64,000 bases of DNA. Source: Xenorhabdus poinarii G6. GTDB lineage: Bacteria > Pseudomonadota > Gammaproteobacteria > Enterobacterales > Enterobacteriaceae. Positions within the stretch are counted from its first letter, which is position 1; every line of letters starts with the position of its first letter. This document shows positions 8,307 to 15,933 of this stretch, one piece after another. Both the position numbers and the translations under genes were made by a program. The stretch is from positions 3,595,524 to 3,659,523 of the forward strand of contig NZ_FO704551.1 in assembly GCF_000968175.1 (NCBI RefSeq), read 5' to 3'. Below the pieces are notes generated by a model. The model had not been told where the DNA came from. It saw only the letters and a list, made by a program, of their open reading frames with translations, and did no database searches.

Positions 8307-9041
8307 TGGACTCGCCGTATTTTCGATTACGGGATAAGACGCCATATGCTGGAAACGAACCCCACTGGCGCTTTTGAAATTGATGATGCGGGTGGGCAGG
8401 AAAAAAGCAGAGAACGCTGATTAAGCCGTGAAGAGCTTGTGAAATTCTTGCAGGCAATGCCGATGACAAAAGGGTTCTCACGCCAGAACGAGCTGACAAT
8501 GAAGCTTCTGCTGGTGTTCTGCTGCCGTAAGATGGAACTCTGTGGTGCACGTTGGGAAGAGTTCGATCTTGACGAAGCTATCTGGCGTTTACCCGCTGAA
8601 CGAGTTAAGAATGGTGATGCGATCGATATCCCTATCCCTGTACCAGCACTTGAATGGCTGAAAGAACTGCATCAGATATCCTGCAATAGCCAGTGGGTGC
8701 TTCCAGCTAGAAAGATGTAGTACCGCATGATTCCCCACATTCAGGAAAGCACACTGCCTGTTGCTTTGAGCAAGGTAAAGAGCAATCTACCTAATGTGCC
8801 TAATTTTACTATTCATGATTTTCGACGCACCGCACGTTCACATCTGGCGGCATTGGGTGTTGACCCAGTAGTTGCAGAACGATGCCTGAACCACAGAATC
8901 AAAGACGTTGAGGGGATTTACAACCGCTATCAGTATTTTGATGAGAGGAAAGAAGCATTGGAGCTATGGGCTAATTTGCTTACGTCCTTAGAAAGGGGCA
9001 AGGGCTATAACGTGATGCCATTGAGAAAGGGTATCGCATGA
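8307..9041 (+). pseudogene. Second yicC-type integrase, decayed 3' half
   Basis: A single frame reads WTRRIFDYGIRRHMLE..., aligned throughout with the C-terminal ~245 residues of the intact integrase at 3077-4345. It lacks the arm-binding and most of the core-binding domains. It has two in-frame stops: TGA where the intact copy has Trp (about 8418) and TAG where it has Gln (8718-8720). The rest of the catalytic domain is well preserved, including RKMELCGARWEEFD, HDFRRTARSHLAALGVD and NHRIKDVEGIYNR. It is therefore the relic of an older, related island inserted at the same site. Confidence 0.92.
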
Positions 9042-9047
9042 AATGTA

Positions 9048-9085
9048 CTGACATGTAACCGATAATCAGATTGGTTACATGTCAG
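9048..9085. other. Perfect 13-bp inverted repeat downstream of the integrase relic
   Basis: CTGACATGTAACC and GGTTACATGTCAG face each other across a 12-base loop, 7 bp after the integrase relic. There is no T-run after either arm, so it is not a classical terminator. It could be a protein-binding palindrome or a recombination-related site. Confidence 0.55.
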
Positions 9086-9216
9086 CAGTTGGGTTTCAAC
9101 CATCTTTTTGCGCCATATTCCCTTGAGTGATCAATACTTGTGAGAAGTATTCTTGATTTAACGACCAGTTTGAGGGTAAATATAGCAATCTGTAAAATCT
9201 ACCGACCGTTACCAAT

Positions 9217-9642
9217 ATGTTAAAAAAACAAGATTCTAAGAACGTAAAAAAAGATGGTTGGCCCGACTTTTTCCCATCTGATCTTGAGCTACCACCGAAG
9301 GATTCTGTTGATGCAGCTGGAACTTTATACAGGCTAGTTAGATCATTACCGCCGACAGAAGAGTGTTTTTGGTCAACCCATCAAGAACAGCCTAACAGGC
9401 ATCAAAAATGTAATACCTTAGAAAAAAAACAGGCTGTTTATGGGACAAGTGTGTGGTCTAGTAAAGAACTCTTACTTGAAGCGATGGAATCGCTACCTGA
9501 AGCCTTGAAACAACGCAAGTTAGCCAGCGGCGTAGTCAACGCTAGTATGGGGAAAATGCGTAAAACCCTTGAAGAGGGTCACATTACATTGTGGCTAAAA
9601 AAAAATAGCCAAATCCATATAAATTTTAGCGAGGTTAAATAA
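9217..9642 (+). CDS. Uncharacterised 141-residue protein, first of a two-gene unit
   Basis: I do not recognise the family. The product is hydrophilic with a Lys-rich N-terminus and a proline-rich stretch (DFFPSDLELPPKDSVD). It contains WSTHQEQPNR and a helical, charged C-terminal half (LLEAMESLPEALKQRKLASG...). There is no signal peptide or membrane segment. The stop codon TAA is followed immediately by the ATG of the next gene, so the two are very likely translated together. It lies in an AT-rich cargo segment to the right of an integrase relic, a typical place for defence or toxin-antitoxin genes, but no such role can be shown from sequence. Confidence 0.65.
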   Translation: MLKKQDSKNVKKDGWPDFFPSDLELPPKDSVDAAGTLYRLVRSLPPTEECFWSTHQEQPNRHQKCNTLEKKQAVYGTSVWSSKELLLEAMESLPEALKQRKLASGVVNASMGKMRKTLEEGHITLWLKKNSQIHINFSEVK

Positions 9643-10965
9643 ATGGAATTATTCGCTAGTTATCCAACATTTGGTAAACTAAGAATAATAAATGTTTACC
9701 TCGAGTTTGATGGTCCAAAAATTTTCTATGCTGAAAATGAAAGCGGCTCAACCTTCTTTGTATATTGGGTTGGCGATGAAGCAACTTCCGAAAATTGGTA
9801 TGTAATTCCGTGTTCAAAAGCTAAAATAATAGCTTTTGAAAAAAAACAATTAAATCTAAAAACAATACTTGAACAACAGGAACAAGACTATTTTTACGAC
9901 GTTAAATTGCCATTCTCTTCCAGCAAAGAGCTGATTGTTAATTTTAAACACAAAAATGAAATATCAGAGATAAAACTTCCTAAGGAAAATGTTTTTGTAA
10001 AAAGTATAAAAATTTATTCTCCTAGCATTCTTGAAAATGATCTCATCCCAACACATGAGTTAATTGTATCTAAAACAAATAAGAAATCTAAGAAAAATGT
10101 TTTATTAGAACATATGAGCCTTGTTTGTGATAGGTTTAGTGAACTAGTATTTGGCTTTAACAAATCACATGATATTATTAGTAGCTTACAACCCTTAAAT
10201 GCAAGGTATGGTTCTTTTGCAATTTCTCTTCATGCAGAAAACTTGACGAAATTCGAAGAATTTTTGGCGAAAGCATCAGAGTTAATGATCCATAAAAAAG
10301 ATATCATTTCCTTCTTAGAAGAATGGGATATAGATATTAAAGTTTTCCTAAATTTATTAAAAGCAATAGAACACTCAAGCATTGATTTTGAACTGCGCTC
10401 TTCGGCAGAACCAGATAAAATCATAAAAATATACAAGATTGATGCAGAGATATATTTATCGCGCCTAAAGAAAAGAGCTCTTACATATATTTCATCAATC
10501 AAAGTTCCTCAAGGAAATGATATTGAAAAAGTGTTCAAACTTATTGACTTAAAATGGAATAATGAACCAGTAAATGCTATATCATTAAGTGTTAAACCAA
10601 GACTAGTTGCTTATTATAGACAATCTGCTCATATACTTGGATTTGTTGAGTATAATGGTGAGTTAACACCTCAGGGGCAAAGAATTGCTCTGTCAGATAG
10701 CAACACAAAATATAGGATTACCGCTAATGCCTTTGAAGCCAGTGAATGTGCATGGGCATGGATAAATCACTTTGATTTAATTAATATTGCTGAGATTGAC
10801 CCCAATACTGCTAAGGATTTCCTGACTGAACGCTGCCCAACCTTATCTGGCAAAACAATTACCCGTAGAGCAAATACTCTATCATCGTGGTGGAAACAGC
10901 TCAAGCCACATTATTTAGATGCCAAATCTTTTAATGATGAAAGACATCCAAAAAACGAAGTCTGA
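9643..10965 (+). CDS. Uncharacterised 440-residue protein (DUF6575-like N-terminus suspected)
   Basis: The N-terminal ~150 residues (ELFASYPTFGKLRI, then FDGPKIFYAENESGSTFFVY) read as a beta-rich domain and recall proteins annotated DUF6575; this is recollection, not a search result. A central helical section (~190-280) follows. The C-terminal ~130 residues (VKPRLVAYYRQSAHILGF, GELTPQGQRIAL, then ITRRANTLSSWWKQL) resemble winged-helix DNA-contacting modules seen at the ends of some restriction or defence proteins. It is cytosolic, with no transmembrane segment. Codon use is strongly AT-biased, unlike the core genes. It is the second gene of a tight pair and ends at a terminator shared with a convergent membrane protein gene. 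Confidence 0.65.
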   Translation: MELFASYPTFGKLRIINVYLEFDGPKIFYAENESGSTFFVYWVGDEATSENWYVIPCSKAKIIAFEKKQLNLKTILEQQEQDYFYDVKLPFSSSKELIVNFKHKNEISEIKLPKENVFVKSIKIYSPSILENDLIPTHELIVSKTNKKSKKNVLLEHMSLVCDRFSELVFGFNKSHDIISSLQPLNARYGSFAISLHAENLTKFEEFLAKASELMIHKKDIISFLEEWDIDIKVFLNLLKAIEHSSIDFELRSSAEPDKIIKIYKIDAEIYLSRLKKRALTYISSIKVPQGNDIEKVFKLIDLKWNNEPVNAISLSVKPRLVAYYRQSAHILGFVEYNGELTPQGQRIALSDSNTKYRITANAFEASECAWAWINHFDLINIAEIDPNTAKDFLTERCPTLSGKTITRRANTLSSWWKQLKPHYLDAKSFNDERHPKNEV

Positions 10966-10978
10966 TTAAAGCATAGAT

Positions 10979-11000
10979 AAAGAGAGGATTACCTCTCTTT
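10979..11000. terminator. Bidirectional terminator between convergent cargo genes
   Basis: AAAGAGAGG and CCTCTCTTT form a perfect stem with a 4-base loop, A-rich on one side and T-rich on the other. It lies between the stop codons at 10965 and 11020, so it can serve both genes. Confidence 0.75.
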
Positions 11001-11019
11001 ATTCTATTTATCTCAAACA

Positions 11020-11541
11020 TTATCCTTCTGATACATTTTTAGATAACTGCTGGAGCTTTTTAATAAATACATCCCAGTTATAAGAGCAAATTGCACCCAT
11101 ACATAAATAACCAATCTTTACACTATTTTTTTCTTCATCAAGGTTAGAACCACCAGTGAGAATTATCAACCCACTATAAATGAGGCAAAAGATTAATATC
11201 CCTATAATAATAGAAAGAATTGGAGCCATGAAATAACCCCATAAATGATCAATATCTAACCTCTTATTTACAGCGGCATACTTGTGTAATGAAGTAATAC
11301 CTAAGGTTGCACCACCTAAAATTGCACCAAATATAGTGAATATTGCAAGTTTAATTTCTTCGTTTATAATGAAAGTTTTATTAAAATGCAACATACTTCC
11401 TAAAAAAGAAAAATCACCGGACAACAATAAAAACAAATATTTTATCGAAAGAAAAGAGTATGCCATTAGATAAATAAAAATGATGGAAGCTAAAACCAGC
11501 CTCCCCCAACTAAAAGGTACTTCTTCAATATCCTGTTCCAT
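11020..11541 (-). CDS. Hypothetical membrane protein with about four transmembrane segments
   Basis: The 173-residue product has hydrophobic spans at about residues 12-38 (LVLASIIFIYLMAYSFLSI), 63-85, 105-130 (APILSIIIGILIFCLIYSG) and a weaker one at 142-155. The N-terminus is acidic (MEQDIEEVPFSW). I recognise no family. It is convergent with the preceding two-gene unit. In cargo regions, small multispanning proteins are sometimes toxins or abortive-infection effectors, but nothing in the sequence establishes that. AT-rich composition suggests acquired DNA. Confidence 0.65.
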   Translation of the reverse strand: MEQDIEEVPFSWGRLVLASIIFIYLMAYSFLSIKYLFLLLSGDFSFLGSMLHFNKTFIINEEIKLAIFTIFGAILGGATLGITSLHKYAAVNKRLDIDHLWGYFMAPILSIIIGILIFCLIYSGLIILTGGSNLDEEKNSVKIGYLCMGAICSYNWDVFIKKLQQLSKNVSEG

Positions 11542-11838
11542 TCTTTCTCTCTTACTATTTTTTGATTAAAGATGTGATTTTTACTTGCATTGAACGACCG
11601 ACAGAGCATACGCTAGGGCAAAATAAATATTATTGTACAACTAAGTTTTTTGAATCTATATTACCATTTCTTGTATAAGGCATCAATGTACCCTATCACA
11701 ATCACACCGAATATCTTTACCCGGTGAGCTAGTAATTTTTAACCTTAATAAAATTTAACTTGTTGACGATTTATAAACTCTTTTAGCAAAGACACTTAAG
11801 GTAAGAGCCACTACAATTTGTAACTCTTACCTGCTCAA
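11542..11838. other. AT-rich intergenic stretch
   Basis: About 300 bp upstream of the membrane protein gene. It should hold that gene's promoter; no convincing gene, repeat or strong operator was seen. Confidence 0.5.
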
Positions 11839-11982
11839 CTATTTTCGAACGTATTCCCCATCCATTGAACCAACAGCAGAAACACCACAATAGTTTTCAC
11901 AACTGCAGGTCATTACATTAACGGAACCATCGTTTAATTCACTAATCACTGCAACACAGACACTTGAACCGACATTCCGCAT
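11839..11982 (-). CDS. Possible 47-residue cysteine-containing small protein
   Basis: An ATG at 11982 opens a frame (MRNVGSSVCVAVISELNDGS) that continues with a CSCENYC cluster and stops at 11839. It has four cysteines in 47 residues, three of them in the CxCxxxC cluster, and a plausible beta-rich pattern. It begins only 5 bp after the end of a transposase relic, and its ribosome site is weak. It could be a remnant of a longer gene cut by that element rather than a complete small gene. Confidence 0.35.
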   Translation of the reverse strand: MRNVGSSVCVAVISELNDGSVNVMTCSCENYCGVSAVGSMDGEYVRK

Positions 11983-11987
11983 CACTT

Positions 11988-12483
11988 TCAGGAATAAAAT
12001 GATTCATAGGGTTGCCCCAATATTTTCAACAGTTCATTTTGATACCCCTGTATTCCCATCACCATACGGTGTTCCTGAAACTCAAAAGTACTAATCCCTT
12101 CGAAGGTCAAAAACACCCAACGCGCCGTGGGAGATTGGGTGGGTTTACCTTTCATATCGGGATAGAACGGGGGATTTTGCTTCAGTCCGGTGCGGATCTT
12201 ATGCTCCAGTGCGGCATAAACCATTAAACTGCATGTCATTATCATTAATAACGCTTCGATACGTTCTGGCTTTTTCAAATAAATCGCTGAGGTCAGAAAC
12301 TCCGGACTTTTCAGAAAACGGAAACCCCGCTCGACTTTTTTGTTGCGCTTTGTAATTAGCCAGCAGAGTTTCCATATTCAGCACTTTATCGTCCATTTCA
12401 TTCGTCGCCAGAATAAACATACCGACTTTGAGGCGGGCATAAGCCACTTTCTCCAGATGGCTGTAGACGCACGACACACACAA
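11988..12483 (-). pseudogene. Relic of an IS1634/IS4-type transposase (C-terminal third)
   Basis: Two frames together read FILATNEMDDKVLNMETLLANYKAQQK... and then KPERIEALLMIMTCSLMVYAALEHKIR..., the conserved C-terminal end of IS1634-type DDE transposases (YKxQ...R-F followed by LKKPERIEALLMI). An extra A in a six-A run near 12342 breaks the frame; reading through it gives VERGFRFLKSPEFLTSAIYL, the expected catalytic Glu segment. Only about 165 residues of a ~540-residue protein remain. The ends of the element were not found. It is clearly non-functional. Confidence 0.8.
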
Positions 12484-12495
12484 CTAGCTGCTTGA

Positions 12496-12540
12496 GGTGT
12501 TGAAGGTATCTATAACAAGCATGATTATATTGATATGAGG
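12496..12540 (+). pseudogene. Third integrase scrap (catalytic Tyr segment)
   Basis: Fifteen codons read GVEGIYNKHDYIDMR, against GVEGIYNRHDYFDER in the intact integrase. Nothing recognisable of the integrase lies upstream, because the sequence there belongs to the transposase relic. Just downstream an ISAs1-family element is inserted, and beyond it lies a diverged 3' end of the small integrase-adjacent gene. The order matches that of the intact island. Confidence 0.7.
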
Positions 12541-12554
12541 GTTATCGATAATAC

Positions 12555-13770
12555 CAGGGCGCGAGCATACTTTGATTGATATCTATCCAAAGAACACTTG
12601 TGCACGGTAATCATCACTCCAGCCTGCTTTTTTAAGTTTATTTCTTTGGCTGGGAGCACCACAGTTACATTGTTTTACCATATTCAATACGATACACCGG
12701 AATAACGCCAGATTTTCAATGGCTCCGTCCAGAACAATACGTGAATCATCCTCTTTAAAAACCACATCAAGGATATAATGTTGACTATTTTCAATCCGCC
12801 AATGCTGTCGGATGTAGTGCCCTAAGGATTTGTGCCGGGGAGAAAGTGAGCTGATATAGTAAGACGTATCTACCGTGCCTTTGCCATTTTCTGACCGATG
12901 TCGTTCGACCGCGATGATACTGCGAATTGTTGGCCATTTTTCTGCCATTTCAGGGGAAAATTGAGGTTTGAGCTGGAAAACATAGCGCTCTTCCCGACGT
13001 CCATGCGCTTCTTGCTTAACTTCAGTGACAATTTGTTCTTTACCTGCATCAAACACCGCCTGAAATTGTAATTGGACAGCAGCCCATAACTTAGGCTGAT
13101 TTTTCTTTACCTGAACAACCACATGCGCTTTCTTTTCACGGATTTTTTCCCCTGTTTCACGCTGACAATGCAGGGCATCAAGCGTCACAATACGGCCTTT
13201 TAGATTAAGGATATCCAACATTTGGCGAACAACTCGAATTTCACCGTTTTTCGTGGTTGTGGCTTTCTGGCTCAACACTAATCCCCGTTCGGTGTCATAC
13301 GCTGTGACCAATTGGACAGCATTTTTCTTTTCATTCCGGTAAGCCCGTCTCAGGACTTTTCCATCAAAGGCGATGACGGGTTTATCACCTAACTCACGCT
13401 GTTCATTAACCCAGTTCAGTAAAGCTTCCAGTAAAGAATCCAGCTCGATAGCCCGCAGTATTCTCGCAATGGTATGTCGACGGGGTATTCCATGGGAAAA
13501 AGCCCGGTATTCCTGTAACCACTTAATTTTGGCTTGCCCGTAAGTTTCAATGTCTTGCCAACCTTCGGCTCCCGCCATAATGGCACTGACAACGAGGAAA
13601 ATAATATCAACCAGATCGTATTGACGATTAATGTCAGAGCGGGTTTCTTTCACAACGGATAAATGTTCAATCAGAGTCATAGGTAAGCAAGTAAGAAGGA
13701 AAATAAGTCTCATTAGATCATGTCGTTTGCCTTCATACAAGAGATGTTAAAAAAGTATGCTCGCGCCCTG
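12555..13770 (-). mobile_element. ISAs1-family insertion sequence with 10-bp target duplication
   Basis: The 1216-bp element has perfect 19-bp terminal inverted repeats (CAGGGCGCGAGCATACTTT and its complement). It is flanked by the direct repeat TCGATAATAC at 12545-12554 and 13771-13780. One intact transposase gene fills it. The intact ends, gene and target duplication indicate a recent insertion. Confidence 0.95.
12583..13740 (-). CDS. ISAs1-family transposase
   Basis: The 385-residue DDE transposase matches the H-repeat/ISAs1 type. The N-terminal DDE_Tnp_1-associated region (YDLVDIIFLVVSAIMAGAEG with WQDIETYGQAK) precedes the catalytic core: VIAFDGKVLRRAYRNEKKNA (first Asp), IVTLDALHCQRETGEKI (second Asp), the YYISSL segment, and HWRIENSQHYILDVVFKEDD (Glu). 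There are no internal stops, and the length is normal. It starts 30 bp inside the right inverted repeat. Confidence 0.94.
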   Translation of the reverse strand: MYEGKRHDLMRLIFLLTCLPMTLIEHLSVVKETRSDINRQYDLVDIIFLVVSAIMAGAEGWQDIETYGQAKIKWLQEYRAFSHGIPRRHTIARILRAIELDSLLEALLNWVNEQRELGDKPVIAFDGKVLRRAYRNEKKNAVQLVTAYDTERGLVLSQKATTTKNGEIRVVRQMLDILNLKGRIVTLDALHCQRETGEKIREKKAHVVVQVKKNQPKLWAAVQLQFQAVFDAGKEQIVTEVKQEAHGRREERYVFQLKPQFSPEMAEKWPTIRSIIAVERHRSENGKGTVDTSYYISSLSPRHKSLGHYIRQHWRIENSQHYILDVVFKEDDSRIVLDGAIENLALFRCIVLNMVKQCNCGAPSQRNKLKKAGWSDDYRAQVFFG

Positions 13771-13835
13771 TCGATAATACGAGGATTAAAAATTTATTAC
13801 TCCGGGTGTGGCGGACAGGCAACAATCTGAGAAAG

Positions 13836-13913
13836 AGCATCAACCATTTTCTGGCTAGAATTACCAGGGGCAGAATGTGAACAGTGAAAATCAATTTCAC
13901 ACCATTTCAGTTT
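13836..13913. repeat. Diverged copy of the island segment at 5841-5918
   Basis: Roughly 78 bp here align with 5841-5918 at high but imperfect identity, with one small indel near the start and another near the end. Both contain the 3' end of the small integrase-adjacent gene and the words GTGAACAGTGAAAAT and CACACCATTTCAGTTT. The repeat shows that at least two related islands were inserted here. Confidence 0.85.
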
Positions 13914-14073
13914 GAGAATTAAGTTGGGGGCTGTCCTAGATAATGGTTAAATTTTACCTTTAACTATTTGTTTTATCAGTGCAGGCATTGCTGTTTTTCT
14001 ACTCTTTTTAACTGCCATTATTCTTAATTTACAAGTTGATAACGTCAGTGATGTCATTATTCGAATCAAGAAT

Positions 14074-14424
14074 ATGAACCTCTGTGCATTTATCTTGCTT
14101 GCTGCATCTTTCGCTGGGTTTGTTTTGACGCAAGCATTAGAACAGTTTGTTATGAAAAAGAATGAAAAAAAAGAGCAGGAGAATCAGGAATACGTTCGAC
14201 ATTTAAAAATAAACCGATATTACATTGAGAATATTCAGGGATTCGTTAGCACGAAAGCTTCTTGGTCATTCATCAAAAGGGCTTACATCAAGAAACAATT
14301 TATGTTCATACAAACAAATAACAATGAATATATTGTTTTTCCTGCCAGATCGCTGGCGTCAGAAGCAGAATTCCAACAATTATTTATGTTCATCACAGAG
14401 CAGATTAATAACCATTCTAAATAA
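14074..14424 (+). CDS. Membrane-anchored YcxB-like protein, possibly 5'-truncated
   Basis: An N-terminal hydrophobic span (LCAFILLAASFAGFVLTQAL) is followed by a charged linker. A C-terminal segment of about 60 residues (YYIENIQGFVSTKASWSFIK, then NEYIVFPARSL) resembles the YcxB-like domain of bacterial PH-fold membrane proteins. The frame stays open upstream of the ATG to a TAA near 13950 and encodes a further hydrophobic span (AGIAVFLLFLTAIIL), so the original protein probably had two spans and this start may not be native. Function unknown. Confidence 0.5.
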   Translation: MNLCAFILLAASFAGFVLTQALEQFVMKKNEKKEQENQEYVRHLKINRYYIENIQGFVSTKASWSFIKRAYIKKQFMFIQTNNNEYIVFPARSLASEAEFQQLFMFITEQINNHSK

Positions 14425-14594
14425 AAAATACCGCCAACTCAGAAGCCGAAGCGGTAGACAAACATATCAAAGGTCGCAGTGTAATAATGGGCAACCGTGC
14501 AGAGTTTGTCAGGCAGGCGATCATAGAGAAGCGAGAAACGATAGCAAAGAAAAACTCAGGGAGTAGCAAAGAAAAATACGCACGCTATAGATAG
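14425..14594 (+). pseudogene. Small open frame resembling a ribbon-helix-helix remnant
   Basis: The frame after the preceding stop reads ...AVDKHIKGRSVIMGNRAEFV and continues RQAIIEKRETIAKK to a stop at 14594. The first ATG is at 14487, leaving only 35 residues. The pattern (hydrophobic strand followed by NRAEFVRQAI) recalls ribbon-helix-helix antitoxin or relaxosome proteins. Without a proper start it is most likely a fragment. Low confidence. Confidence 0.3.
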
Positions 14595-14632
14595 GTGGAG
14601 AAGAAAATATCCACCTATAGCCTAAAAACAAA

Positions 14633-15652
14633 TTACCAGTCGCTTGATGCACCACCACCGTTACTTCTGCCACCACCCCCTAAAAAGTTACCATCATCGT
14701 CATCATTGTCATCACTTTTGGGGCTGTCAGCACCAGAGCCAGAGCCACCAAACAAACCGCCGAACAGATTGCTGAATAGGCTTTTCAACAATGACAGTAC
14801 TGAGAAGAGAACCAAACATATCAGAATGACGGGCAGCAGGAAGATTAGCAGATAAAACGCTAATGGAATGGGCGGGAATATGCCAACAAGGCTCAGTACG
14901 TAGGTGGCTACCGAGGTGGTAAGGACACATTTAAGGTAACGTTTAAACCAGTGCCCGGTGCGGAAAACTAACCATGGCAGGCATAACATGCTCACCAGGC
15001 AAAATCCGAAGGGCGCAACGAGGCTTTCCTCTGATACCTTATCGGATATGTTGTCAAATGCGCTATTTTCTTCAACAGCCTTCGCAACCCTCGACAATTC
15101 CGTCTGTGTTTCCGCTTGTCCAAGCAAGGTGCCAACAGCATCAATGGCGTTACTAATCCCTTCATAGTAAGCCATCTCTTTGAAAGCAGGTTTCACCTCC
15201 TTACGTAAGATACCGGAAACCTTGCCATCTGTTAGTTGACCTTCCAAACCGGAACCGACTGCAATACGCATTTTATGGTCATCAACAGCGATCAAAAACA
15301 AAATTCCATCATGGCGATCTTTTTCTTTGCTCCCCAATTTCCATTTATCAAATACCCGGGAAGCAAACTCTTCAACCGTATCACTCCCCGTCGTCGGGAG
15401 AATCAAAACGGCCATCTGTACCTTTTTTTCGGCTTGCAGCTTTTTCAATTGACGAGTCAGTCCCTGCTTCTCTTGTTTTGTCAGAATCGTAGCGAGATCG
15501 GTGACACGTTTGCTTAATGCCGGGACATCAATAACCGTGGTTTCTTGTTTTATCTTCTCTCCAGCCGATACATTACCTATGCCGCTAAGCAATAAAAACA
15601 GCACCAAAAAAAATCTTATTATAAAGGCAGGGGTTATTCTCGATTGTGTCAT
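14633..15652 (-). CDS. TPM-domain (YgcG-type) membrane protein
   Basis: From MTQSRITPAFII at 15652 the protein has a signal peptide ending near NVSAGE. A TPM domain follows (about residues 38-170: ALSKRVTDLATILTKQEKQG, IAVGSGLEGQLTDGKVSGIL), then two or more transmembrane segments (FGFCLVSMLCLPWLVF, IPLAFYLLIFLLPVILICLV). The C-terminal tail is rich in Gly/Ser/Asp and ends GGGRSNGGGASSDW, the typical YgcG-type end. An ATG at 15700 is also in frame but precedes the signal sequence. Some TPM proteins have acid phosphatase activity or help photosystem or respirasome assembly; the role here is unknown. Confidence 0.82.
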   Translation of the reverse strand: MTQSRITPAFIIRFFLVLFLLLSGIGNVSAGEKIKQETTVIDVPALSKRVTDLATILTKQEKQGLTRQLKKLQAEKKVQMAVLILPTTGSDTVEEFASRVFDKWKLGSKEKDRHDGILFLIAVDDHKMRIAVGSGLEGQLTDGKVSGILRKEVKPAFKEMAYYEGISNAIDAVGTLLGQAETQTELSRVAKAVEENSAFDNISDKVSEESLVAPFGFCLVSMLCLPWLVFRTGHWFKRYLKCVLTTSVATYVLSLVGIFPPIPLAFYLLIFLLPVILICLVLFSVLSLLKSLFSNLFGGLFGGSGSGADSPKSDDNDDDDGNFLGGGGRSNGGGASSDW

Positions 15653-15933
15653 TCCGTCACAACAACCACTTTTTGGCCTATGGGAAACTACTAACATCAA
15701 ATATCCTTAGTTCTTATTTAGCAGATCAATCATCGCTATTATATGGATATATCCCATTCTGCGTAATCAAAAAACACATTATCGAAAAAAGCAAAATAAC
15801 AAACGTTAGCGCAGATCACCGCAGAAAAACTGCTGATGAAATTAACAATATGTCATTTTCAATTGGAGAACATATCAAAAGCAGCGTTATCTGCACACTC
15901 ATCCCTCACAACCGATCAATGTGCAGTAATTGG

